Shown piece by piece: positions 8,060 through 15,445 of a DNA stretch of 64,000 bases. The stretch covers positions 1 through 64,000 of the forward strand of contig DGQP01000009.1 of assembly GCA_002400415.1 (NCBI GenBank), given 5' to 3'. The notes beneath the pieces were generated by a model that saw nothing but the letters and a program-made list of their open reading frames with translations, had not been told where the DNA came from and did not search any database. The position numbers and the translations under genes are program-made. This DNA is from Chitinophagaceae bacterium UBA4411 (GTDB lineage: Bacteria; Bacteroidota; Bacteroidia; Chitinophagales; Chitinophagaceae). Numbering within the stretch: position 1 is the first letter of the stretch; the number at the start of each line of letters is the position of its first letter.

Positions 8060-9181
8060 ATGGCTGTTGAAAAAATACATATCGAAAAATTCCTGGCGCT
8101 TGCCGGAGAACATGCTGTTATTGATGTCCGTTCACCGGGTGAATATAACCATGCGCATATCCCCGGCGCTTACTCCATGCCATTATTTAGTGATGAAGAA
8201 CGAAAAGTAGTTGGTACAACTTACAAACAGGAAAGCCGGGAGGAAGCAATTAAAATTGGTTTGGATTATTTCGGGCCCAAGATGCGGAGGATGGTGGAAG
8301 AAACGGAGTCGATAGTCAATAGCCGGAAGCCAGGAGCAAATGGCTCCGGACTTACGACTCACGACTCAAGACTAATACTCATTTACTGCTGGCGGGGTGG
8401 TATGCGCAGCGGGGCTGTTTCCTGGTTACTGGATATGTATGGATTTAAAGTGTACACGCTGGCCGGTGGTTATAAAAGTTTCCGGAATTATGTACTGGAC
8501 ATGTTCAAACTGCCTTTTCACTTTAACATCATTGGTGGATATACGGGTTCCGGAAAAACAGAAGCCTTAAGAATATTACAGGAAAAAGGAGCTTCAGTTA
8601 TTGACCTCGAAGGGTTAGCGAATCACAAAGGATCTGCTTTTGGCAATATCGGGATGCCGAAGCAGCCCACGCAGGAAATGTTTGAGAACAGGTTAGGCTG
8701 TGAGCTACGAGCTATGAGCTACGAGCCTGCAACATCGAAAGCCCCCTTCAGGGGGTTGGGGGGCATATGGCTTGAAGATGAATCCCAACGCATCGGCCTG
8801 GTTAATATTCCACACGAATTTTGGAAAACCATGCGTCAATCACCTGTTTATTTTCTTGATATTCCTTTTGAAGAACGGTTAAAGCATATTACAGAAGAAT
8901 ACGGGCAGCTGGACCAGCAAAAGCTCATCGATGCGATTGGCCGTATTAAAGAGAAGCTGGGCGCTCTGAATGCTAAAGCCGCCATTCAGTTGCTGGAAGA
9001 GGGTAATACCCCCGGAAGTTTCCGGATTTTGCTGAAATATTACGACAAGTTTTATTTCAAGGCGCTGCACAATCGGGAAGGGCTTGAAACGTTATTATAT
9101 ACGATAAATTGTAAAACCGTTTCTGTAGAAAATGCCGGCCTTTTGCTGGCAGCGCTACAACACCAATATGAAAAACCTTAA
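8060..9181 (+). CDS. mnmH: tRNA 2-selenouridine synthase MnmH/SelU
   Basis: About 373 residues from the ATG at 8060; a TTG at 8045 is in frame but less likely. It replaces sulfur by selenium in the wobble 2-thiouridine of tRNA using selenophosphate. A rhodanese domain carries HAVIDVRSPGEY near the N-terminus and the catalytic loop YCWRGGMRSG, whose Cys is the active site. The P-loop domain has GGYTGSGKTEAL, followed by HKGSAFG and IWLEDESQRIG. Two in-frame stretches (about 8308-8380 and 8697-8764) are not part of the family pattern and look like inserted intergenic repeats. It overlaps the next gene by 14 bases and heads a probable operon with selD. Confidence 0.93.
   Translation: MAVEKIHIEKFLALAGEHAVIDVRSPGEYNHAHIPGAYSMPLFSDEERKVVGTTYKQESREEAIKIGLDYFGPKMRRMVEETESIVNSRKPGANGSGLTTHDSRLILIYCWRGGMRSGAVSWLLDMYGFKVYTLAGGYKSFRNYVLDMFKLPFHFNIIGGYTGSGKTEALRILQEKGASVIDLEGLANHKGSAFGNIGMPKQPTQEMFENRLGCELRAMSYEPATSKAPFRGLGGIWLEDESQRIGLVNIPHEFWKTMRQSPVYFLDIPFEERLKHITEEYGQLDQQKLIDAIGRIKEKLGALNAKAAIQLLEEGNTPGSFRILLKYYDKFYFKALHNREGLETLLYTINCKTVSVENAGLLLAALQHQYEKP
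8308..8380 (+). repeat. Repeat-like in-frame insert 1 in mnmH
   Basis: Between the VEET segment and the IYCWRGG catalytic loop, about 24 extra codons include the iterated words GACTCACGACTC and AAGACT. Family members normally have a short link here. The reading frame is kept. Confidence 0.5.
8697..8764 (+). repeat. Repeat-like in-frame insert 2 in mnmH
   Basis: About 22 extra codons between the FENRL and IWLEDES segments. They consist of GAGCTACGAGC repeated with variation (8701-8726) and a G/C hairpin unit, GCCCCCTTCAGGGGG plus TTGGGGGGC (8740-8763). Both kinds of word are normally intergenic. Confidence 0.55.
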
Positions 9182-10715
9182 ACTGATCCTGGTCCTGCTG
9201 CTGGTATTTTCCCCGCTTTCATTTTTTGCACAACAATTATCCGGCTTATGGATGGGCACAATGAGCAATGACAGTACCACGGTTCGCAGGGATGAATCCT
9301 TTGAAATTGCTTTGTCTGAATACAAGGGAAAGGTAACAGGTTATTCCCGCAGTACTTTCTTTGTCAATGATGAATTGTATTATATCATCAAAAGAGTAAA
9401 GGGGACCATTGCAGGAAACGTATGTGAAGTGAAAGATGATTATGTAATCTCTCACAATTTTCCGAAAAAACCGGAGAAAGGGGTAAAAGTAATCAGCACC
9501 TTCCGCAGAAATGAATCCGACAGTACCTGGTATTTAACCGGCGACTGGAAAACAACAAAGGCAAAAAAATATTATACCATCTCGGGTAAAGTGGCATTGA
9601 AAGAAGAAAAAGATTATGAAGTCTCAAAGCTTTTCCCCCATCTGGAAGAGTTGAAGCTTGATAATGAAATGCCTTTCTATGCAGAAGCAAAAAAGAAGGC
9701 TGCCGAGAAAGAAGCTATTGCCAAATCAGCAGCACCGGTTAAAAAGCCGGCTACTGCAAAAGAAACACCTGTAGCAGATATTGTAACTAATAAACCGGTT
9801 GCGCCGCCTGTTGAAAAAAATACTGTACCAAAACCGGAAACCGTTGCAACCGAAAAGAAACCTGCTGATATTGAAAAGGTGATTGTGAAAACAACGAAAC
9901 CTGTTGTTGAAGAAAAGACACCCGCATCAGGAGAAACAAAAACAACTGTTGCTGCTGAAACTAAAACACAGCCTGCAATCAGTGATCCGTTTGCCAGCAC
10001 GAAACAACCGGAGCATCCTGTGGTAAAAACTACTATCACAGCCCCTGCTCCCAAAAACACAGAGCTGCAACAGCCCGTTGCAATTGCAAAAGTGGAAGCA
10101 CAAAAAACTATTGAACAACCGGCAAGCAGTTCCACCAATAACCGGGCTGATGTGGTAAAAAGCACCGTACCTGCGACTGTTGTTCCTGAAAAAACAACAG
10201 CAAAACCGGAAGAAAAGAAAGCGGTTCCTGCTGTTTCGACACCACCAGTTGTTGTGAAAAAAGACGAACCTGTTATTCCTGCCACAGTCGCAGCTCCTGC
10301 ACAACCTGTACTTATTGCTGCTGAGGTTAAAAAACCGGTCGCTGATCATGCCGGTGCGGCAACTTTTATTGCAGAAAGAAAAACAGAAGCTCCCCAAACG
10401 ATCAATTTCATGAATGACAGCCTGGTGATTGCCCTTTACGATAATGGGGAAGTGGATGGTGATACCGTAAGCGTATTATTGAATGGTGAAATATTCTGGG
10501 CTAAACAAGGTTTGAAGACAACCTCCATCAAAAAAACGATTTATATCGCCCCGGGGCAGGAAGAATTGACACTGGTACTCTATGCAGAGAACCTTGGAAA
10601 ATACCCACCCAACACCGGTCTGCTGGTAGTTTATGATGGCGAAGAGAGGTACCAGGTCCGTTTCAGTGCTGACCTGAGTAAGAATGCTGCGATCACATTC
10701 CGGAGAAAAAAGTAA
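9168..10715 (+). CDS. Secreted protein with Pro/Lys/Thr/Ala-rich linker, unknown function
   Basis: 515 residues from the ATG at 9168, which overlaps the end of mnmH. The frame also extends 12 codons upstream, but only the 9168 start gives a clean signal peptide (LILVLLLVFSPLSFFAQ). Residues about 20-165 form a beta-rich globular domain (LSGLWMGTMSNDS, GYSRSTFF). Residues about 165-410 are a low-complexity linker of Pro, Lys, Thr, Val, Ala and Glu. A C-terminal beta domain of about 100 residues (NFMNDSLVIALYDNGEVDGDTVSVLLNG) follows. The plan suggests a periplasmic or surface protein whose linker crosses the envelope. The position between mnmH and selD is probably only operon sharing. Confidence 0.8.
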   Translation: MKNLKLILVLLLVFSPLSFFAQQLSGLWMGTMSNDSTTVRRDESFEIALSEYKGKVTGYSRSTFFVNDELYYIIKRVKGTIAGNVCEVKDDYVISHNFPKKPEKGVKVISTFRRNESDSTWYLTGDWKTTKAKKYYTISGKVALKEEKDYEVSKLFPHLEELKLDNEMPFYAEAKKKAAEKEAIAKSAAPVKKPATAKETPVADIVTNKPVAPPVEKNTVPKPETVATEKKPADIEKVIVKTTKPVVEEKTPASGETKTTVAAETKTQPAISDPFASTKQPEHPVVKTTITAPAPKNTELQQPVAIAKVEAQKTIEQPASSSTNNRADVVKSTVPATVVPEKTTAKPEEKKAVPAVSTPPVVVKKDEPVIPATVAAPAQPVLIAAEVKKPVADHAGAATFIAERKTEAPQTINFMNDSLVIALYDNGEVDGDTVSVLLNGEIFWAKQGLKTTSIKKTIYIAPGQEELTLVLYAENLGKYPPNTGLLVVYDGEERYQVRFSADLSKNAAITFRRKK

Positions 10716-10723
10716 ATTGAAGA

Positions 10724-11512
10724 ATGGTTCGCTCATTTCTTCTTTTCTTGCTTATAACTCTTATTACCGGTAACAGTTTTTCACAGGTAACAGAAGTGGA
10801 TACTGTTTATTCGGGTCATACCAAAGATTCTTACGTCATCACTGTAAGAAAACCATCCGGGTACTCCGATAAAATCAAGTACCATCATGTATATATCACC
10901 GATGGCTCTATTGGTATCGGTGATTATATCCTGGGTAAAAGCGATAATTGGAAGGCCTCCATTCCTTCCAGCTGCGTCATCATTGCCATCTCTCATATTG
11001 GCGACTGGCATGATAAGCGTCCCCGTGATTTTATTCCTTCCGATATTTCTAAAAATGTGGAGACCAATTTTGGGAAAGCTGACAAATTCTATCTCTTCCT
11101 GCAAAAGGAGCTGATCCCCAAAATTGAAAAGAAATACAGTAATAAAAAGGACCGGGTATTCATCGGTCACTCCTTTGGCGGGTTATTCTGTTTGTACACC
11201 CTGTTCAAAGATGATAAACTGTTCGATAAACATTTTGCGATCAGTCCTTCCATCTGGGCCAATTATTATGAACTGGACAAGATCGAAGAAGCGTATTTCA
11301 AAAAATCGAAACAGTTAAAAGCTACTGTAACGATCTATGTTGGCGGGCTGGAATTTTTAAACAAGGTTCTCTATTCTTCGAGGGCTTTTTTTAAAACAAC
11401 CACTGATAGAAAATACGCCGGTTTTACTATCAAAAAAGAGGAGATCGGCAATGCCAATCATTTCAGCATCCGCAAGCCTGCGGTGGACAGGATATTTGAG
11501 TCCCTGAAATAA
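10724..11512 (+). CDS. Secreted esterase of the alpha/beta-hydrolase (EstD/Fes-like) family
   Basis: 262 residues. It has a signal peptide (LLFLLITLITGNSFS, cut near residue 20) and an esterase-type domain: HHVYITDGS strand, a nucleophile elbow GHSFGG (about residue 147), AISPSIWAN after it, and a C-terminal NHFS that probably holds the catalytic His. This is the putative esterase family that includes enterochelin and S-formylglutathione esterases. The substrate is unknown. It begins 8 bases after the preceding secreted protein gene and is probably in the mnmH-selD operon. Confidence 0.85.
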   Translation: MVRSFLLFLLITLITGNSFSQVTEVDTVYSGHTKDSYVITVRKPSGYSDKIKYHHVYITDGSIGIGDYILGKSDNWKASIPSSCVIIAISHIGDWHDKRPRDFIPSDISKNVETNFGKADKFYLFLQKELIPKIEKKYSNKKDRVFIGHSFGGLFCLYTLFKDDKLFDKHFAISPSIWANYYELDKIEEAYFKKSKQLKATVTIYVGGLEFLNKVLYSSRAFFKTTTDRKYAGFTIKKEEIGNANHFSIRKPAVDRIFESLK

Positions 11513-11542
11513 TGCATTTAACTTGCAGGCTGAATTTTACTT

Positions 11543-12610
11543 ATGACAATACAAACAGACGCCCCCGTTATAAAACTCACCCAATTCTCGCATGGCGCCG
11601 GCTGTGGTTGCAAGATTTCCCCGAAAGTATTGGATGAGATCCTGAAAAGCAATGTAGCCATACCCGATAATAAAAACCTGCTGGTTGGCAATCACAGTAA
11701 GGATGATGCAGCAGCTTATGACCTCGGTAATGGTATGGCACTTATCTCCACCACCGATTTCTTTATGCCGATCGTGGATGATGCTTTTGATTTTGGAAGA
11801 ATCGCAGCGGCCAATTCGATCAGTGATGTGTATGCCATGGGTGGAAAACCCCTGATGGCAATCGCTATTCTCGGCTGGCCGGTGAATAAACTTTCTCCCG
11901 AAGTGGCACAAAGAGTGGTCGAAGGCGGCCGTACCATTTGTGCAGAAGCTGGTATTCCTTTAGCCGGTGGGCATAGTATTGATTCACCCGAGCCTATTTT
12001 TGGTCTGGCGGTAACGGGCATTGTTCCGATCGGAAACCTGAAACAAAACAATACTGCAAAAGAAGGTGATCATTTATTCCTCACCAAACCATTGGGTGTT
12101 GGTATCTTATCCACGGCTCAAAAAAGAGGATTGCTGAAGGAAGAGATTTTACCCGTGATCGTAAAACAGATGACAACATTAAATAAGTTGGGCGAAGAAC
12201 TTGGAAAAATAAACGGCGTGCATGCCATGACCGATGTGACCGGTTTTGGTTTGCTCGGCCATTTAATTGAAATGGCAGAAGGCAGTGGCCTGAGTGCAGA
12301 AATCTTTTATGAAAAAATTCCTGCTATACCCGGTGTGAAGGATTGTATCGGCCAGGGTATATTCCCCGACGGCACCACCCGCAACTGGAGCAGCTATGGC
12401 GAGAAAGTAAAATTTGAAAAAGGAGTGAATGTGGCAGAAGCTTTTAAACTCCTGCCCGACCCGCAAACCAATGGCGGTTTGTTGATCGCTGTACAAGAAA
12501 ATGGGTTAGAAGAAGTAAAAGCATTACTTAGTAAAAATGGACTTGAGAATTTTACAACTCCTGTTGGGAAGATGGTGGTAGCAGCGGAGAAGAAAGTGTA
12601 TGTGAAATGA
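11543..12610 (+). CDS. selD: Selenide, water dikinase
   Basis: 355 residues, full length. It makes selenophosphate from selenide and ATP. The N-terminal active-site motif is FSHGAGCGCKISP, with Cys (not selenocysteine) at the catalytic position and the essential Lys three residues later. The ATP-binding core contains STTDFFMPIVDD, GGKPLMA and TDVTGFGLLGHL. The product feeds MnmH, encoded about 2.4 kb upstream on the same strand. No selA, selB or tRNA-Sec is seen, so in this window selenium use points to tRNA selenouridine only. The gap to the upstream esterase is 30 bases. Confidence 0.97.
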   Translation: MTIQTDAPVIKLTQFSHGAGCGCKISPKVLDEILKSNVAIPDNKNLLVGNHSKDDAAAYDLGNGMALISTTDFFMPIVDDAFDFGRIAAANSISDVYAMGGKPLMAIAILGWPVNKLSPEVAQRVVEGGRTICAEAGIPLAGGHSIDSPEPIFGLAVTGIVPIGNLKQNNTAKEGDHLFLTKPLGVGILSTAQKRGLLKEEILPVIVKQMTTLNKLGEELGKINGVHAMTDVTGFGLLGHLIEMAEGSGLSAEIFYEKIPAIPGVKDCIGQGIFPDGTTRNWSSYGEKVKFEKGVNVAEAFKLLPDPQTNGGLLIAVQENGLEEVKALLSKNGLENFTTPVGKMVVAAEKKVYVK

Positions 12611-12629
12611 ATTAATTGGTATATTTAAA

Positions 12630-13091
12630 ATGATCACCATCAAAAGAACCAACTCTAACGATCCGGCCTTCCAGGAACTGGTAAAAGCCCTGGATCTTGA
12701 ATTGCAAAAAAGGGATGGCGAAGAACATGCGTTCTATGCACAATTGAACAAGACAGATCATATCAAACATGTGATCGTTGCGTGGGAAAATAATGAAGCC
12801 GTGGGTTGCGGTGCCCTGCGGACTTATACAGATGATACGATGGAAGTAAAGCGGATGTTCGTTCCTCTGCAACACAGGAGAAAAGGTATTGCTTCGGTTG
12901 TGCTGTCTGAATTGGAGAACTGGTGCCGGGAATTGGGTTATCAAAAATGCATACTCGAAACAGGTAAAAACCAACCTGAAGCCATTGCGATGTACCAGAG
13001 GAACCAGTATAAAATTATCCCCAACTTTGGAAAATATACAGGTGTGGAGAATAGTGTTTGTTTTGAAAAAGACTTTAGCAAAGAACATTAA
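12630..13091 (+). CDS. GNAT-family N-acetyltransferase
   Basis: 153 residues. It shows the GNAT acetyl-CoA-binding motif A: VKRMFVPLQHRRKGIASVVLSELE (R/QxxGxG/A as RRKGIA, about residues 76-99), with the beta-4 strand GCGALRTY before it and a YQRNQYK C-terminal segment typical of the fold. The substrate is unknown; small-molecule or amino-acid acetylation is likely. It starts 19 bases after selD and is probably co-transcribed, with no obvious link to selenium. Confidence 0.88.
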   Translation: MITIKRTNSNDPAFQELVKALDLELQKRDGEEHAFYAQLNKTDHIKHVIVAWENNEAVGCGALRTYTDDTMEVKRMFVPLQHRRKGIASVVLSELENWCRELGYQKCILETGKNQPEAIAMYQRNQYKIIPNFGKYTGVENSVCFEKDFSKEH

Positions 13092-13113
13092 CTTTAATAA
13101 TGCCCGTTCATAA

Positions 13114-13239
13114 AAGACAGAGGATTATCCGGATTCTGATCTTACCGCACAGCTTCCCGGAAAACTGATCCTGCGGGAAATGCTGTTGTTTAGAATGTAT
13201 CAGAATGAACAGCTCCGGGTGTTGCTGAAAAGACGGTAA
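13114..13239 (+). pseudogene. 41-codon protein-like fragment without a start
   Basis: Between the GNAT gene and the 2H phosphoesterase gene an open stretch of 41 codons ends at TAA 13237-13239. Its end reads PGKLILREMLLFRMYQ and so on to LLKRR, which looks like true protein, but it starts right after a stop codon and has no ATG at its beginning. It may be the 3' remnant of a lost gene. The parent family is not recognised. Confidence 0.25.
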
Positions 13240-13271
13240 TTAATCAATAACAAGATTATACAAGCGCATTT

Positions 13272-13781
13272 GTGAATAAAAAAAGGCAACAACTAACTCT
13301 TTTTGCTGATGAAAAGGATATGTTGGTCATTGAAGCCATCCGTAACCAATTTAATCCCGAACAGGCAGCATTGATAAAAGCGCATGTCACTTTATGCAGG
13401 GAAGATGAAATTGTGCCTATTGAAAAAGTATTGAAGAATCTTGAATCATTAAATGAGCCTATTGTTTCCATTGATTTTGGAGAGATGATACGTTTCTCTG
13501 AAGGAAAAGGCATCTTACTACCGGCAATTGGAAGTACTAAGTCGTTTCATCAGTTAAGAAATGCTGTTCTGGCAGGATTGGTGGAGCATCCAAGGCTGCA
13601 TGAGCCACATATCACCCTCATGCATCCAAGAAATTCAACCTGTACTAATACAATATTTAACCAGGTCAAAGCCTATCGTTTTCCAGCTACAATCGAATTT
13701 AAAACCGTTAGCCTTATCGAACAGGAAGAAGGAAAAGCGTGGGTCTTGCTGAGAGAATTTAAGTTGGGGAATAAACGCTAA
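13272..13781 (+). CDS. 2'-5' RNA ligase / 2H phosphoesterase superfamily protein
   Basis: 169 residues from a GTG start. Two HxT-type motifs, AHVTLCRE (about residue 36) and PHITLMHP (about residue 114), are the paired catalytic histidines of the LigT-like 2H phosphoesterase fold. Members act on 2',3'-cyclic phosphates in RNA or nucleotides. The exact substrate is unknown. Neither 2',3'-cyclic phosphodiesterase nor ligase activity can be told from sequence. The gene stands alone, converging with ctlX after an 8-base gap. Confidence 0.75.
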   Translation: MNKKRQQLTLFADEKDMLVIEAIRNQFNPEQAALIKAHVTLCREDEIVPIEKVLKNLESLNEPIVSIDFGEMIRFSEGKGILLPAIGSTKSFHQLRNAVLAGLVEHPRLHEPHITLMHPRNSTCTNTIFNQVKAYRFPATIEFKTVSLIEQEEGKAWVLLREFKLGNKR

Positions 13782-13788
13782 CCAGCCT

Positions 13789-14706
13789 CTATTTTGGGGT
13801 TAAAAAAATCTCCGCCATCATACAGCGTACACTACCGCCTTCCACGGCTTCAATAACCGGCACAGCAACTGGTAATAATTTGGCATAGGCTTCCAGCGTG
13901 GCCTTCTGCTCTTTGCGCAGCGAATTGAAGGCCACCCGGCTCATCACCAGTATATTTTCGCCCTTACTGTTTTTTACTTCCAGCATATTGCCGGCAAAAG
14001 CATACATCTGCTCTCTTGTTATCGGAACAATGACATGCCCGGTTGATTCCAATAGCTGACGTACAGCTATCAGCTCCCATTCTTCTTCAATCGCTTCTTC
14101 ACATAATACACAGAAACCTTCACCCACCGACATTACCAGGTTAGTATGATAAACTGGGTTACCGTTTTTATCCGTGGCTAAAAAAACAATGGCCTGGTAA
14201 TGATTGGCACTGGCAAATTTTTCCAGCAACGGCATACTGGTTCGTTCAGAGATACAGGCAAAAATCATTTTCTCATCGTGATCAATTACCATACTGCCGG
14301 TGCCTTCTAAAAAACGGCCTTCCACTTCGTATTCACTCCAGTCCTGCACATCTTTTACCACAAATTCTTTCGCCAGCTGCTCCAGTATATCATCTCTTTT
14401 CTCCGCCCTCCTGTTGGATGCATACATCGGGAATACAATCACCAAACCTTCCGGCGTTGTGCTGAGCCAGTTGTTGGGAAAGACCGCATCCGGCTTGGCA
14501 GGTTCTTTAGTATCTTCTATAACAATTACATGAATAAAATGATTGCGGAGAGTTTGCACCATATCATCAAATTCAGCCAGTGCAGTTTGCTGCAATTCTT
14601 CTTTACCAAGCCCGGTGTTAGACTGAAAATAATTATTGGCAGCCGTCTCTGCATTGAAACCGAAAGCTGCCGGGCGAACCATTAATATCGTGGATGCTAA
14701 TGGCAT
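13789..14706 (-). CDS. ctlX: Citrulline-utilization hydrolase CtlX-like, amidinotransferase fold
   Basis: 305 residues. The guanidino-group-modifying (arginine deiminase-like) fold is visible: ILMVRPAAFGFN at the N-terminus, PDAVFPNNWLST (Asp/Asn binding loop, about residue 73), LEGTGSMVIDH (about residue 132), and a C-terminal SVRCMMAEIFL with the probable catalytic Cys. It matches the CtlX family common in Bacteroidota. The hydrolytic role in citrulline or arginine breakdown is inferred from the family. It lies 6 bases downstream of phhB and probably shares a transcript with it. Confidence 0.85.
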   Translation of the reverse strand: MPLASTILMVRPAAFGFNAETAANNYFQSNTGLGKEELQQTALAEFDDMVQTLRNHFIHVIVIEDTKEPAKPDAVFPNNWLSTTPEGLVIVFPMYASNRRAEKRDDILEQLAKEFVVKDVQDWSEYEVEGRFLEGTGSMVIDHDEKMIFACISERTSMPLLEKFASANHYQAIVFLATDKNGNPVYHTNLVMSVGEGFCVLCEEAIEEEWELIAVRQLLESTGHVIVPITREQMYAFAGNMLEVKNSKGENILVMSRVAFNSLRKEQKATLEAYAKLLPVAVPVIEAVEGGSVRCMMAEIFLTPK

Positions 14707-14712
14707 GGCAGC

Positions 14713-14949
14713 TTACTTAACTAACAGTGCATCAATTTTAGCTGCGAGTTTGTGATCCTTTTCTGTCACGACATCACCGGCATCGTGGGTACTTAGCCAT
14801 ATCTCCACTGTATTATATACATTGGTCCAGAAGGGATGATGATTCTCTTTCTCGGCTTCAATGGCCACCCTTGTCATAAAAGCAAAAGCTTCACTGAAAT
14901 TTTTGAACTGGAATTTCCGGTAGAGTTTATTATCCGCTTCCTGCCACAT
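14713..14949 (-). CDS. phhB: Pterin-4a-carbinolamine dehydratase-like protein
   Basis: 78 residues, slightly short for the family (about 95-110). It contains the pattern FKNFSEAFAFMTRVAIEAEKENHHPFW: the EAxxxxHHP block (about residues 33-40) holds the catalytic His pair of PCD/DCoH, and a later STHDAG matches the third His segment. The enzyme recycles tetrahydrobiopterin after aromatic amino acid hydroxylation. No hydroxylase gene is nearby, so the partner is unknown. It sits between the IPExxxVDY gene and ctlX, all on the minus strand. Confidence 0.85.
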   Translation of the reverse strand: MWQEADNKLYRKFQFKNFSEAFAFMTRVAIEAEKENHHPFWTNVYNTVEIWLSTHDAGDVVTEKDHKLAAKIDALLVK

Positions 14950-14966
14950 GCTGATAGGTTTACAAA

Positions 14967-15416
14967 TTAAAAAACCAGGTGCTCTTTGTTTTTAATCTTT
15001 TCATTGGTCAGTTCCACAACCAGCTGCACACCATTGATGGAACGGATAGAACCGATCGTTTGCTGCAGCATTTCATCGGTAACATGGTCCCCTTTCATCA
15101 ACCATAAAAAATCCAGGTGTTTAAATTCGGGTAACAGGTATTCACCTTCGAACTGGTTATTATATACATAGTGCGATAAAGAACCTGTTGGTTCGCAAAA
15201 CTCATAGACCGCAAAAAAATAATTTCTTCTTTTCTTCGTGAGCTGGATCTCTATTTCGTGATTCACCCGGAAATCCATCCCCATCATACTGTTGAGGTGC
15301 CAGCAAAACTGGTAATCCTTCACAGGAGACATGATCCCGAGCAACCTTGTTTCATCAAAAAACTCATTGGTAAGGTCTTGTGTATTCAGTGATAATTTGG
15401 CGCTTCTTTCTGCCAT
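14967..15416 (-). CDS. IPExxxVDY-family protein
   Basis: 149 residues. The C-terminal half contains LLPEFKHLDFLWLMKG, fitting the signature (I/L)PExxx(V/L)D(Y/F) of a Bacteroidota-restricted family. The N-terminal half has KDYQFCWHLN and an EIQLTKKRR beta strand. Its biochemical role is not established. It is the first of three close minus-strand genes (then phhB and ctlX). Confidence 0.75.
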   Translation of the reverse strand: MAERSAKLSLNTQDLTNEFFDETRLLGIMSPVKDYQFCWHLNSMMGMDFRVNHEIEIQLTKKRRNYFFAVYEFCEPTGSLSHYVYNNQFEGEYLLPEFKHLDFLWLMKGDHVTDEMLQQTIGSIRSINGVQLVVELTNEKIKNKEHLVF

Positions 15417-15445
15417 AGTTGTTCATTCGCCCTTTCAATTTACGA

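Noticed and set aside
9677..10285. 202-codon minus-strand frame
   Set aside because: It is the antisense of the Pro/Lys/Thr linker; the Val/Ser/Thr/Ala/Gly bias is a mirror of that repeat.
11543..11640. Possible selenocysteine in SelD
   Set aside because: The active site reads GAGCGCKISP with ordinary Cys codons and no in-frame TGA.
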